From Campylobacter lari (lineage in GTDB: Bacteria; Campylobacterota; Campylobacteria; Campylobacterales; Campylobacteraceae), in the NCBI RefSeq assembly GCF_900638335.1, contig NZ_LR134508.1, positions 992,001-1,056,000 on the forward strand: a stretch of 64,000 nt of DNA, in the 5' to 3' direction. This document shows, in pieces, positions 40,172 to 49,163 of the stretch. Below the pieces are notes generated by a model that was not told the DNA's origin, ran no database searches, and saw nothing but the letters and a program-made list of their open reading frames with translations. The stretch's first letter is position 1. Each line of letters starts with the position of its first letter. Made by a program: the position numbers and the translations under genes.

Positions 40172-42102
40172 TAAAAATTTTAAAAATATTTCTTTCTTTT
40201 TGTATAGTATGTGCAGTTGGAGTTTTTATATTTATTGCATATTTGTTTTCTGATTCTGATTTAAATCAATACACCTTTAAAGATTACAAACCGCCTCTTA
40301 CAACACAAATTTTTGATAAAAATGGGAAATTAGTTGCAAATGTTTTTGAGCAACACCGCTTTTATGCTCCCTATGAAGAACTTCCACCAAGACTTATAGA
40401 AGCTTTGGTGGCTATTGAAGATACTAGTTTTTTTGAACATAGCGGGGTTAATATAGATGCGATTTTTAGAGCGGCCATTAAAATTATAAGAAGTGGTGGA
40501 AAAACCATGGAAGGAGCTTCCACCCTTACACAACAATTTATAAAAAACACAGAATTAACCCCAGAGCGCACTTTGAGTAGAAAATTAAAAGAAGCTTTGC
40601 TTGCATATAAGATAGAAAGTACTTTAACTAAAGAGCAAATTTTAGAAAGGTATTTAAATTTCATCTTCTTTGGACATGGATATTATGGAGTAAAAACTGC
40701 TGCACTTGGATATTTTAGAAAAAATTTAGATGAGCTTAGTCTAAAAGAAATTGCCATTTTAGTAGGTATGCCAAAAGCTCCAAGCGCTTATGATCCTACT
40801 AGACATTTAGATCTTTCTTTAGCTAGGGCAAATAGCGTAGTACAAAGAATGTATAATCTTGGTTGGATTTCTAAAGAAGAATATGAAGATGCTTTAAAAG
40901 AAATTCCAAAAGTATATGATGACACTCTAACACAAAATGCAGCTCCTTATGTAACTCAAGAAGTTTTAAAACAACTAAGCGGAATTAAAGATTTAAAAAG
41001 CGGTGGTTACAAAATAGAACTTGCTATTGATCTTGATGTGCAAAACATTGCAAGAGAGGCTTTAAAATTTGGCTATGATGAAATAGTTAAAAGAGATAAA
41101 GATGCGAATTTAAGTACACTTAATGGAGCTATGATAGTAGCAAATCATCAAAATGGAGATATATTAGCTTTAGTAGGTGGGGTAAATTACGCAAAAAGTA
41201 ATTTTAACCGCGCTACTCAAAGCTTAAGACAGCCTGGAAGTTCTTTTAAGCCTTTTTTATACCAAATTGCCATTGATATGGGCTATTCTCCTATGAGTAA
41301 GGTTGCTGATATTTCAAGAATCTTTGAAAGCACTAAAAAAGATGAAAAAGATTGGAAACCTAAAAATTATGGTGGAAAATTTTTAGGACTTATAAGCTTA
41401 AAAGAAGCACTAACTGGCTCAAGAAACCTGGCTACTATAAATTTAGCTCTTGCTTTAGGGCTTGATGTAATCCATGATAAACTTAGTTTTATGGGTTTTA
41501 AAAATATACCGGTTGATTTATCTATAGTCTTAGGTAGCTTTGGGATTTCTATTTATGATTATGCTAAACTTTATACAGTATTTGGAAATTATGGAGTGCA
41601 AAAAGATTTGATACTCATTAAAAGAGTGATAGATAAAAATGACAAAATAGTGGTAGAATTTAACTCTGGAGAAAGAAAAATCAGCGAACCTGAACAAGCC
41701 TTTTTGATTAATAATATGATGCAAAATGTTGTTAAAAAAGGCACTGGGCGTAATGCTAGAGTAGAAGGGATTGAGATAGCAGGTAAAACTGGTACATCAA
41801 ATAAAAGCATAGATGCATGGTTTTGCGGATTAACTCCTGAAATAGAAGCTATCATTTGGTATGGTAATGATGATAATAAACCTATGAAACAAATCGAAGG
41901 TGGCGCAAGAACTGCTGCTCCAGTTTTTAAAGAATTTTTAACAAAATACTTAGAACTTTATCCTGATAGTGCTAGAAAATTTACCATTCCAAAAGGAGTT
42001 TATCAAGGAATTTATGAAAAACAAAGAGAGTATTACACTAATATTTCTCCATTTCCAAAAAACAACCCTGCTCTATCTGAAAATAATGAGATAATTTTTT
42101 AA
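40168..42102 (+). CDS. pbpA: Penicillin-binding protein 1A (bifunctional class A)
   Basis: A 644-residue membrane protein with one N-terminal helix (6-28), a glycosyltransferase domain ('ALVAIEDTSFFEHSGVNIDA', with catalytic Glu, and 'EGASTLTQQFIKN') and a transpeptidase domain with S358-S-F-K361 ('RQPGSSFKPF'), 'TGSRNLATIN' and 'AGKTGTSNKS'. It polymerises and crosslinks peptidoglycan. Last gene of the alaS-maf-pbpA run. Confidence 0.96.
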   Translation: MIKILKIFLSFCIVCAVGVFIFIAYLFSDSDLNQYTFKDYKPPLTTQIFDKNGKLVANVFEQHRFYAPYEELPPRLIEALVAIEDTSFFEHSGVNIDAIFRAAIKIIRSGGKTMEGASTLTQQFIKNTELTPERTLSRKLKEALLAYKIESTLTKEQILERYLNFIFFGHGYYGVKTAALGYFRKNLDELSLKEIAILVGMPKAPSAYDPTRHLDLSLARANSVVQRMYNLGWISKEEYEDALKEIPKVYDDTLTQNAAPYVTQEVLKQLSGIKDLKSGGYKIELAIDLDVQNIAREALKFGYDEIVKRDKDANLSTLNGAMIVANHQNGDILALVGGVNYAKSNFNRATQSLRQPGSSFKPFLYQIAIDMGYSPMSKVADISRIFESTKKDEKDWKPKNYGGKFLGLISLKEALTGSRNLATINLALALGLDVIHDKLSFMGFKNIPVDLSIVLGSFGISIYDYAKLYTVFGNYGVQKDLILIKRVIDKNDKIVVEFNSGERKISEPEQAFLINNMMQNVVKKGTGRNARVEGIEIAGKTGTSNKSIDAWFCGLTPEIEAIIWYGNDDNKPMKQIEGGARTAAPVFKEFLTKYLELYPDSARKFTIPKGVYQGIYEKQREYYTNISPFPKNNPALSENNEIIF

Positions 42103-42142
42103 AAATATTTTTTATAAAATAATAAAAATTATTCTTTCATTT

Positions 42143-42180
42143 TCCTTTATATGTTTTAATACTGCAAAATATATAAAGGA
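42143..42180 (+). promoter_or_regulatory. Inverted repeat that covers the msrP ribosome-binding site
   Basis: TCCTTTATATGTTTT (42143-42157) and AAAATATATAAAGGA (42166-42180) pair over 15 positions, 14 Watson-Crick and one G-U, with loop AATACTGC. The 3' arm ends in the Shine-Dalgarno AAGGA, 5 bases before the msrP ATG. In RNA it would hide the ribosome site; in DNA it could be an operator. A TAAAAT box near 42115 would place the whole repeat in the transcript. Function inferred. Confidence 0.6.
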
Positions 42181-42185
42181 CTTTT

Positions 42186-43079
42186 ATGAATATCACAAAT
42201 GAGCAATTATATAACAAAAGACGTCATTTTTTAAAGCTAGGTGCTGGAGCTTTAGTTAGTTCAGCCCTAGTTCAATCTGAACTAATGGCATTAAATTTCT
42301 TTCCTGATCCTAACAATGAAAAATTAAAACTTAGCGATGAAAAAATTGCGACTAATTATGTTAATTTTTATGAATTTTCTACTGATAAAAAAAGAGCTGT
42401 TGAGCTTGCAAAAAATTTCAATACAAAGGGCTGGAAAATAGAAGTTAGTGGGGAAGTTGAAGAGCCTTTGATTTTGACTATGGAAGATTTATTAGCCTTT
42501 CCTTTAGAAGAGAGAATTTATAGATTTCGTTGTGTTGAAACTTGGTCTATGGTGGTGCCTTGGGTTGGTTTTGAATTACGTGCCTTAATAGAAAAATGTA
42601 AAGTAAAAAGTGAGGCTAAATTTATAAAATTTACCACTCTTTTTGATAAAAATCAATTTGCTGATCAAGCTTCATTTTTCCCAACCCTTGATTATCCTTA
42701 TGTGGAGGGCTTAAGATTAGATGAGGCTATGCATCCACTAACACTTATAGCTGTAGGAATGTATAAAAAGCCTTTATTAGGACAAAATGGGGCACCGATT
42801 CGCCTTGTAGTTCCATGGAAGTATGGTTTTAAAAGTATAAAATCTATTGTAAAAATAGAATTTACTAAAGAACAACCTAAAACTACATGGGAGTTAGCAA
42901 ACCCTAGAGAATATGGTTTTTATGCTAATGTTAATCCAAATGTTTCTCATCCAAGATGGTCTCAAGCAAATGAGCGTCCTTTGGGAGATTTTTTCACTAA
43001 GCCTACGCAAATGTTTAATGGTTATGAAAAAGAAGTAGCACATTTGTATAAAGATATGGACTTAAAGGTTAATTTTTAA
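42186..43079 (+). CDS. msrP: Methionine sulfoxide reductase catalytic subunit MsrP (YedY)
   Basis: A 297-residue periplasmic molybdopterin enzyme. The Tat signal 'NKRRHFLKLGAG' has its twin arginines at 12-13; the molybdenum ligand is Cys116 in 'RFRCVETWSMVVPW'; 'VPWKYGFKSIKSIVKIEF' is a family block. It repairs oxidised methionine in periplasmic proteins using electrons from MsrQ. msrQ overlaps its stop by one base. Translation may be controlled by the hairpin just upstream. Confidence 0.95.
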   Translation: MNITNEQLYNKRRHFLKLGAGALVSSALVQSELMALNFFPDPNNEKLKLSDEKIATNYVNFYEFSTDKKRAVELAKNFNTKGWKIEVSGEVEEPLILTMEDLLAFPLEERIYRFRCVETWSMVVPWVGFELRALIEKCKVKSEAKFIKFTTLFDKNQFADQASFFPTLDYPYVEGLRLDEAMHPLTLIAVGMYKKPLLGQNGAPIRLVVPWKYGFKSIKSIVKIEFTKEQPKTTWELANPREYGFYANVNPNVSHPRWSQANERPLGDFFTKPTQMFNGYEKEVAHLYKDMDLKVNF

Positions 43080-43630
43080 TGAGCAAAAACGTTTATAATA
43101 TCGGTGGATTTTTAGCTTTTGCTTTAAGTATTATTTTTAGTATTTATCAAATCTTGCAAGAATTTGATATTGTAAAATCTGTGTATTTTTATAGTGGTAT
43201 ATTTGGCTTAATCTTTTTTGGATTAAGCCTATTTTTTTCACTTTTAAAGTATAAACACACAAAAGATTACCCTAAAATTTTAGGTTTTTATGCATTTTTT
43301 TGGACTTTGATTCACTTTTTTAATTACTTTGCTTTTAGTAAAAATTTAGATCTAATGCTTTTTTTCAAAGATGTTTTTAGTAAAAATTTAGAATTTAGTG
43401 GTTTTGTAAGCTTTTTTATACTCACACTTATGTTTATAAGTTCTTTTAAGTTTTTTAAAAAAATGAGTAAAATAAGAAAATTTGGTTATTTTTGTTTTTT
43501 ACTAGTATCTTGGCATTATTTTTTATCTGCAAAAATACCACAAGTTCCACATTTTTTAGCTTTAAGCCTAGCTTTGATTTTTCTACTTACTAAACTATAT
43601 AAAAAGAGAAAAAAAGTAACTTTTTTGTAA
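43079..43630 (+). CDS. msrQ: Heme-binding membrane subunit MsrQ (YedZ)
   Basis: A 183-residue membrane protein of the ferric-reductase-like family with about five helices. 'YAFFWTLIHFFNYFAF' and 'LLVSWHYFLSAKIPQV' hold heme-ligand histidines. It passes electrons from the quinone pool to MsrP. Its start shares one base with the msrP stop (TAATG). It is somewhat shorter than the E. coli protein (211), mainly at the ends. Confidence 0.9.
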   Translation: MSKNVYNIGGFLAFALSIIFSIYQILQEFDIVKSVYFYSGIFGLIFFGLSLFFSLLKYKHTKDYPKILGFYAFFWTLIHFFNYFAFSKNLDLMLFFKDVFSKNLEFSGFVSFFILTLMFISSFKFFKKMSKIRKFGYFCFLLVSWHYFLSAKIPQVPHFLALSLALIFLLTKLYKKRKKVTFL

Positions 43631-43673
43631 TTTTTTTCAAAAATACACATTTTTTAAGAAAAAAGATATAAAG

Positions 43674-43716
43674 TTATCCTTAAAATAAGAGTTAATATAT
43701 CTTATTTTAAGGATAA
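43674..43716 (+). promoter_or_regulatory. 17-bp perfect inverted repeat covering the ribosome-binding site of the SpdH-like gene
   Basis: TTATCCTTAAAATAAGA (43674-43690) and TCTTATTTTAAGGATAA (43700-43716) are perfect reverse complements around a 9-base loop GTTAATATA. The 3' arm includes Shine-Dalgarno AAGGA and ends 2 bases before the ATG. A TATAAA at 43667-43672 would start the RNA inside the 5' arm, and a TAATAT in the loop would start it in the 3' arm, so an operator overlapping the promoter is as plausible as an RNA switch. There is no T-run, so it is not a terminator. Confidence 0.7.
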
Positions 43717-43718
43717 TC

Positions 43719-45614
43719 ATGCAAAGAAGAGACTTTTTAAATGGAATGGCTTTAACTATACTTGCAGGAATGACTCCTTTGCAGGTATTATACGGTAAAG
43801 AAGCCAAAATCGAAGATTTCACTAAAGAATACTACCCGCCAAAGTGGCTTGGACTAAGGGGTAGCAACAATGCAAGTTATGAGTTTGCACATATGTTAAG
43901 AGATGGTGAAAAATTTGACTTTAGCGCTATCAAACCTAAACAAGAATATGATCTAGTTGTGGTTGGAGCTGGAATTAGTGGTTTAGCAGCTGCTTGTTTT
44001 TATCAAAATAAATTTGGAAAAGATAAAAAAATTCTCATCCTTGATAATCACGATGATTTTGGTGGACACGCTAGAAGAAATGAAATAGAACTAGAAGATA
44101 GTACTATTTTAAGTTATGGTGGTAGTGAAACATTTCAATCACCAAAGGCATTATATTCTAAAGAAGTAGTAGATTTATTATCATCTTTAGGTGTGGATAT
44201 TGATGAGCTTGCTAAACGTTTTGATGTAAATTTTTACCCTGATTTAAAACTTAGCAGAGGTGTGTATTTTTCTAAGGCTGAATTTGGAGTAGACAAAGTT
44301 GTAAATGGTAATCCTAGAAAAGTAATTTGTGATGATATTCCTGAAGAAAAAAGCAACGGAAGAAGCATTGAAGCCTTTATAGGGGATTTTCCACTTAATG
44401 ATAAGGATAAAAAAGATCTTATTGCTTTGTTTAAAAGCGAAAAAGACTATTTAAAAGGTATGAATAAAGAGCAAAGAGATAAGTATGTAGCAAAAACAAG
44501 TTATAAAAAATTCTTAGAAGAAAAAGTTAAACTTTCACAGCAAGCTATAAAATTTTTTGAAGGTATGACAGATGACTTTTTAGCTTTAGGAATTGATGCT
44601 GTTTCTTGTGAAGATGCTAGAGTTTCTTTCCTGCCTGGTTTTGATAAACTTGGACTTGATCCAATCGAAGGAGAAGCATTGGCTGAAATGGAAGAACCAT
44701 ATATCCATCACTGCGCTGATGGTAATGCCACTGTTGCTAGATTAATGGTTAGAAGATTAATTCCTGATGTATCTAAAAAAGGTAAAGATATGGATGAAAT
44801 TACCTTAGCTCATTTTGATTATTCTAAACTTGATCTTGCTAAAAACAAAGTACGTTTAAGATTAAATAGCACTGTTGTAAATGTAGAAAATACAAAGGAT
44901 GGAGCTTTAGTAACTTATGTTAATAAAGGTAAAAATTATAGAGTAAAAGCTAAAAAAGTTGTAATGGCAAATTACAATAGTATGATTCCATATATAGTGC
45001 CAAGTATGCCACAAGAGCAAAAAGATGCTTTGAGTAAAAACGTAAAAACTTCTCTTTTACATACTAAAGTTATCATAAGCAACTGGGAACCATTTATAAA
45101 ACTTGGAGTGCACGAAATTTATTCGCCAAAAATGCCTTATGCTAGAACTAAACTTGATTATCCTGTGGATATGGGAGGATATCATCACCCAAGAGATCCT
45201 AAAAAGCCTATTTGTGTTCATATGGTTTGCTCTCCTTTGGCTTTTGCAAACATCCAAGGGATTGATCTTAATGGAATGGATGCAAGAGATAGGGCTAGAG
45301 TAGGTAGAAATTTATTATTTACCATGAGTTTTGAAGAGCATGAGAAAATTATTCGCGATCAACTCCAAGGTATGCTAGGTTCAGCTGGATTTAATCATGA
45401 AAAAGATATTAAGGCTATAGTTGTAAATCGTTGGGGGCATTGTTATTCATATACAGAAAATAGTCTTTTTGATGATAGCGAAGAAGCACAAAAGACTATA
45501 GAACTTGCGAGAAAACCTTTTGGCAACATCGTTATAGCAAATTCAGATTCTGATTGGTCAGCTTATATGCATTCAGCAATCGATCAAGCATATCGTGCCG
45601 TTAATGAATTTTAA
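43719..45614 (+). CDS. Tat-exported FAD-dependent amine oxidoreductase, spermidine dehydrogenase (SpdH)-like
   Basis: A 631-residue flavoprotein. It starts with a Tat signal, 'MQRRDFLNGMALTILAG' (RR at 3-4). The FAD-binding 'VVVGAGISGLAAACF' (GxGxxG at 83-88) is followed by 'LDNHDDFGGHARRNEIE'. 'EEPYIHHCADGNATVARLM' and 'YPPKWLGLRGSNNASYEFAH' resemble SpdH of Pseudomonas, which oxidises spermidine in the periplasm. The substrate here is inferred, not shown. It is a lone gene with a striking inverted repeat at its start and a hairpin at its end, and I do not know an orthologue in C. jejuni. Confidence 0.8.
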   Translation: MQRRDFLNGMALTILAGMTPLQVLYGKEAKIEDFTKEYYPPKWLGLRGSNNASYEFAHMLRDGEKFDFSAIKPKQEYDLVVVGAGISGLAAACFYQNKFGKDKKILILDNHDDFGGHARRNEIELEDSTILSYGGSETFQSPKALYSKEVVDLLSSLGVDIDELAKRFDVNFYPDLKLSRGVYFSKAEFGVDKVVNGNPRKVICDDIPEEKSNGRSIEAFIGDFPLNDKDKKDLIALFKSEKDYLKGMNKEQRDKYVAKTSYKKFLEEKVKLSQQAIKFFEGMTDDFLALGIDAVSCEDARVSFLPGFDKLGLDPIEGEALAEMEEPYIHHCADGNATVARLMVRRLIPDVSKKGKDMDEITLAHFDYSKLDLAKNKVRLRLNSTVVNVENTKDGALVTYVNKGKNYRVKAKKVVMANYNSMIPYIVPSMPQEQKDALSKNVKTSLLHTKVIISNWEPFIKLGVHEIYSPKMPYARTKLDYPVDMGGYHHPRDPKKPICVHMVCSPLAFANIQGIDLNGMDARDRARVGRNLLFTMSFEEHEKIIRDQLQGMLGSAGFNHEKDIKAIVVNRWGHCYSYTENSLFDDSEEAQKTIELARKPFGNIVIANSDSDWSAYMHSAIDQAYRAVNEF

Positions 45615-45615
45615 A

Positions 45616-45640
45616 ATCAAACTCCTTTTAGGAGTTTGAT
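45616..45640. terminator. Hairpin between convergent SpdH-like and DUF2165 genes
   Basis: An 11-bp stem ATCAAACTCCT / AGGAGTTTGAT with a TTT loop lies 1 base after the SpdH-like stop codon and 3 bases from the DUF2165 stop. T-runs are weak on both sides, but position between two convergent genes supports a terminator for both. Confidence 0.7.
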
Positions 45641-45643
45641 AAA

Positions 45644-46168
45644 TCAATCATCATTTTTGATACTAATATAAATTAAAGCTAAAAGCATATAATTTACTAA
45701 TCTAGTAGCATCAGGCAAACCATTCCAAGTTTTACTCATCCACATACCAAACCATTCTGCAGCCACTACTTGAAAACCAAAAAACCAAAGCAAACAACAG
45801 CAAGTTAGAGCAATAATTCCAAATTTTTTAGATTCATGAAAAGTTTTTGCATCCGAATTTCTTGCATTAAACATATCCAAAGCACCTTTTAAAGCAGTTA
45901 GCATAATAAAAGCTTCAAAACAGATAATAAAAATATAAGCAACATGATGAATAGTAGGATTTGTAATGGCTCTATAGACAATAGCATTACCTAAATAATC
46001 AGGTTTGGTATCCATACTCATAACATGCTTTACAAACTGAAAATTTGAATTATAATCAGTTATATTACCAAAAACAACAATAGCCGCTAAAGAGGCAACT
46101 GTAAGCAATATAATCATTTTAGAATATCTTACTATACTCATTATAGAAAAACCGCAATTGCAATTCAT
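45644..46168 (-). CDS. DUF2165-family small integral membrane protein
   Basis: A 174-residue protein with four predicted helices (about 15-37, 70-95, 110-130, 150-170). 'VKHVMSMDTKPDYLGNAIVY' and 'RAITNPTIHHVAYIFII' resemble DUF2165 proteins, as does 'AAEWFGMWMSKTWNGLPDA'. Function is unknown. AAGGAG lies 7 bases before the ATG at 46168; a later ATG (residue 10) lacks one. It follows copA by 58 bases on the same strand and converges on the SpdH-like gene. Confidence 0.8.
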   Translation of the reverse strand: MNCNCGFSIMSIVRYSKMIILLTVASLAAIVVFGNITDYNSNFQFVKHVMSMDTKPDYLGNAIVYRAITNPTIHHVAYIFIICFEAFIMLTALKGALDMFNARNSDAKTFHESKKFGIIALTCCCLLWFFGFQVVAAEWFGMWMSKTWNGLPDATRLVNYMLLALIYISIKNDD

Positions 46169-46226
46169 TATGACACTCCTTTTTGTTAAAACTATATTAA
46201 TATAATATAATAAATATTAAACAAAA

Positions 46227-48353
46227 CTAAAATATATAACGTAATCTTAAAGAATTCAATACAACTGTTACTGAACTAAAACACATTGCTAATGCTGCTA
46301 AATGTGGACTAAGAGTTATAAATGGTACAAAACCTGCTGCGACAGGAATACATAAAGCATTGTAAATAAAAGCCCAAAAAAGATTAAGCTTAATGATGTT
46401 TTTAGTTCTTTGAGAAAGCTCAAAACAATAAGCTATTAAAGATAAATCATCTTTTATTAAAATCAAATCTCCACTTTTTTTAGCAAGCTCGCTTGCTTTA
46501 GAAAAACTTATACTCACACTGGCTAAATTTAAAGCAGGCGCATCATTAATACCATCTCCTATAAAAAGAACTCTTTCTTTTTTGATTTTTTCTTTTATAA
46601 AATTAAGCTTTTGCTCAGGTTTTAAGTTAGAATAATATTCATCGATATCTAATTCATTTGCCGTTTTAGCAACACTTTTTTCATTATCACCACTTAAAAT
46701 AACACTTTTTACACCTTTTTGTTTTAATTTTACTATCAAATCCTTAGCTTCGTTTTTAAGTTTATTTTGTAAACAAACTCCACCAAGACAAATTTTATTT
46801 TTTGCAAAATACAAACACACGGGTGCTTGATCTTCAAATTCTTGTAAAAACTGTTTGCTTTTTTGCATATTAATACCATTTTCTAGCATTAGTTTTTCAT
46901 TGCCTATTAAATATTCATCTTTATTTTCTTGATAAAACAAACCGCTACCTACTAAAACACTTAGCTTTCCTTGTAAATTTAATTTTACATTCAGTTCTTT
47001 AGCAAATGCCTTTGCAATGGGATGGGAGCTTAAATTTTCAATTTGCGTAAGTTTTTGAAAATCTTCTTGAGTGAGATTATGTTTATAAACATCTAAATCA
47101 TCTTGACTTAAAGTACCTGTTTTATCAAAAATAGCAAGTTTTATACTAGATAAATTCTCTAATACCACTGGATTTTTTACTAAGATAAAATTTCTTGCCC
47201 CATTTGCCAAAGCACTAACTATAGCTATAGGAGTTGCTAAACCCAAAGCACAAGGACAAGAGATTAAGAGCGTAGCACAAGCGTGTAAAAATGCTGCATT
47301 AATTCCTTCTTTAACATACCAAAAAGCAAACACAAAAAGCGATAAAACAATAATACAAGCTACAAAATAAGCTGAAATTTTATTAGCTAAATTTGCCAAA
47401 GGTGTTTTGATACTGCCTGCTTTAAAAACAAGATCTTTGATTTGTTCTAATGAGCTTTCGATCGCCTTTTTATTAGCCTTAATCTTTAAACTTCCATTAA
47501 TCAACACACTTCCTGCTAAAATTTCATCATCTTGCTTTTTCAAAAATGGTAAAAATTCTCCTGTTAAAAAACTCGCATCAACCTCAGCTTCGCCTGCTAT
47601 AATTACCCCATCAACAACAACGCTTTCACCCTCTTTTACTAAAATCACATCATTTTCTTTTACAAAAGCACTAGGTATGCTTTTTATACTTCCATCTTCT
47701 AAGATTATATTAGCTTTTTTAATATCTATGCTTTTTAATTTGTTTTGATATTCTAAGGATTTAAATTTAGCCTTTTCTTCTAAGTATTTACCCAATAAAA
47801 CAAAACTTATAATCATCGCTCCGCCACTAAAATATAAATAACCATCTTTACTAAATACCTCAAAATACACAAAAAAAGAATATACAAAAGAAGTAAAAGC
47901 GCCTAAGGATATCAAGGTGTTCATATCTAAATTTTTATGTCTTAATCCTTTAAGAGCATGGATAAAAAAACCTTTTCCACAATAAAAAATCGCTATCATA
48001 GATAAAAACATTTGAATTAAAGCAGAAACATTTCCTTGAACAAACATTTCAAAATACATCACAATAGAGCTCAAAATTATACTCATGATAAGCTTTATTT
48101 TCATATTTTTAAGCTCTTTGAGTTTAAACTCGTATAAATTTTGCTCTTCTTGCAATATCTCAAAACCCAAAGCTTTGATTTTTTCTTTGATTTTTGCTTC
48201 CAAAGATAAATCTTTAAGCAAAAACACTCCACTAGAATTGACATAAGAAACACTTACATCTTCTACTCCATCAATTTTTGCACAAACTTTTTCTATAGCA
48301 TTAGAACAATTAACACAAGTCATATTGCCTATTTTTAATTTTACTTCATGCAT
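46227..48353 (-). CDS. copA: Copper-exporting P1B-type ATPase CopA
   Basis: A 708-residue heavy-metal ATPase. One N-terminal HMA domain with C13-VN-C16, the transmembrane metal site CPC in 'LLISCPCALGLATPIA', phosphorylation motif 'DKTGTLS', 'SSHPIAKAF' (HP motif) and 'GDGINDAPALNLAS' are all intact. CPC together with the adjoining copper chaperone gene marks it as a Cu(I) exporter. Overlaps copZ by 8 bases. Confidence 0.95.
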   Translation of the reverse strand: MHEVKLKIGNMTCVNCSNAIEKVCAKIDGVEDVSVSYVNSSGVFLLKDLSLEAKIKEKIKALGFEILQEEQNLYEFKLKELKNMKIKLIMSIILSSIVMYFEMFVQGNVSALIQMFLSMIAIFYCGKGFFIHALKGLRHKNLDMNTLISLGAFTSFVYSFFVYFEVFSKDGYLYFSGGAMIISFVLLGKYLEEKAKFKSLEYQNKLKSIDIKKANIILEDGSIKSIPSAFVKENDVILVKEGESVVVDGVIIAGEAEVDASFLTGEFLPFLKKQDDEILAGSVLINGSLKIKANKKAIESSLEQIKDLVFKAGSIKTPLANLANKISAYFVACIIVLSLFVFAFWYVKEGINAAFLHACATLLISCPCALGLATPIAIVSALANGARNFILVKNPVVLENLSSIKLAIFDKTGTLSQDDLDVYKHNLTQEDFQKLTQIENLSSHPIAKAFAKELNVKLNLQGKLSVLVGSGLFYQENKDEYLIGNEKLMLENGINMQKSKQFLQEFEDQAPVCLYFAKNKICLGGVCLQNKLKNEAKDLIVKLKQKGVKSVILSGDNEKSVAKTANELDIDEYYSNLKPEQKLNFIKEKIKKERVLFIGDGINDAPALNLASVSISFSKASELAKKSGDLILIKDDLSLIAYCFELSQRTKNIIKLNLFWAFIYNALCIPVAAGFVPFITLSPHLAALAMCFSSVTVVLNSLRLRYIF

Positions 48354-48537
48354 TATCTATTTCAAAACCTAATTCTTGTAATTGTTTTTTAAACTCTTCA
48401 ACTTGCTCTGCTTTTAAGTCAATCTCTATGCTTTTATTTTCAACATTTATTTGCATAGTACCAAATTCATCTTCCAATGAAGCCTTGATTAAATTGACAC
48501 AACTTTGACAATTAATATTTTTAGTTTTTATAATCAT
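48346..48537 (-). CDS. copZ: Copper chaperone CopZ-like, HMA domain
   Basis: A 63-residue stand-alone heavy-metal-associated domain. The metal site is C10-QS-C13 in 'KNINCQSCVNLIKASL'. It likely hands Cu(I) to the HMA domain of CopA. The start follows the stop of the acetyltransferase gene with no gap, and AGGAG for copZ is inside the end of that gene. Overlap with copA on the other side makes a tight copper operon. Confidence 0.9.
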   Translation of the reverse strand: MIIKTKNINCQSCVNLIKASLEDEFGTMQINVENKSIEIDLKAEQVEEFKKQLQELGFEIDNA

Positions 48538-49083
48538 TTATTCTCCTTTTTCTCTGTATTCATATTTATGAGAGTGAAAAATTTTATTTTTTATAAATTT
48601 AAAGCCCATTTTTTCATAAAGCATTTTTGCATTTATATTTTCATCTTCTACGATTAATGAAAGCTTTTTACCATTATCCAAAGCTTCATTGAAAGCATAT
48701 TCAATCAATTTCTTAGCAATACCTTTTCCTCTTACTTTTTCATCTACACAAATACTGTCTAAATAAAACTCATCTTCGCATTCTTTTAAAACTTTTTCAT
48801 TAATTCCTAAAAATTCTAAATGCTCATTTAAAGGCTTATCTAGCTCATCTGCCAAAGCTCCATCATAAAAACAAATTGCACCTAAAATTTCCTCATTTTC
48901 TTCATATACACACACATTTTCATAACTCAAACGATTGTTCTCTTGGATAAAAAAATTCTCCAAAACCTCTATGGCTTTTTGATACTCATCATAACCACTA
49001 AGTTTATAAATAAAATGATCCATTGCCAAGGCAAGCAATTGTATGCATTTTTTAGCGTCATCTTTTCTAGCTTTTCTAATCAC
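48538..49083 (-). CDS. GNAT-family N-acetyltransferase
   Basis: A 181-residue GCN5-related acetyltransferase. The acetyl-CoA loop is in 'VDEKVRGKGIAKKLIEYAFN' (R-G-K-G-I-A), followed by 'LSLIVEDENINAKMLYEKMG', the usual C-terminal block. The start codon is GTG at 49083, 7 bases after AGGAG. It heads the copZ-copA transcript, but no link to copper is known to me. Substrate unknown. Confidence 0.88.
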   Translation of the reverse strand: MIRKARKDDAKKCIQLLALAMDHFIYKLSGYDEYQKAIEVLENFFIQENNRLSYENVCVYEENEEILGAICFYDGALADELDKPLNEHLEFLGINEKVLKECEDEFYLDSICVDEKVRGKGIAKKLIEYAFNEALDNGKKLSLIVEDENINAKMLYEKMGFKFIKNKIFHSHKYEYREKGE

Positions 49084-49120
49084 TCTTTTACTCCTTTAAA
49101 ATCAAATTTAGACTTCTTAG

Positions 49121-49126
49121 TTTATA
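49121..49126 (-). promoter_or_regulatory. Probable -10 box of the acetyltransferase-copZ-copA operon
   Basis: The minus strand reads GTTAAAAGTATAAACTAAG, with TATAAA 37 bases before the GTG start. It sits in the 80-base divergent region shared with yebC. No obvious CueR-type dyad is seen there. Confidence 0.45.
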
Positions 49127-49163
49127 CTTTTAACTTTAAAACAATATAAGAAAGAGAGAATTT

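Noticed and set aside
43711..43721. Fur-box-like GATAATCAT before the SpdH-like gene
   Set aside because: It is only half of a Fur site and is fully explained by the arm of the 17-bp inverted repeat plus the start codon.
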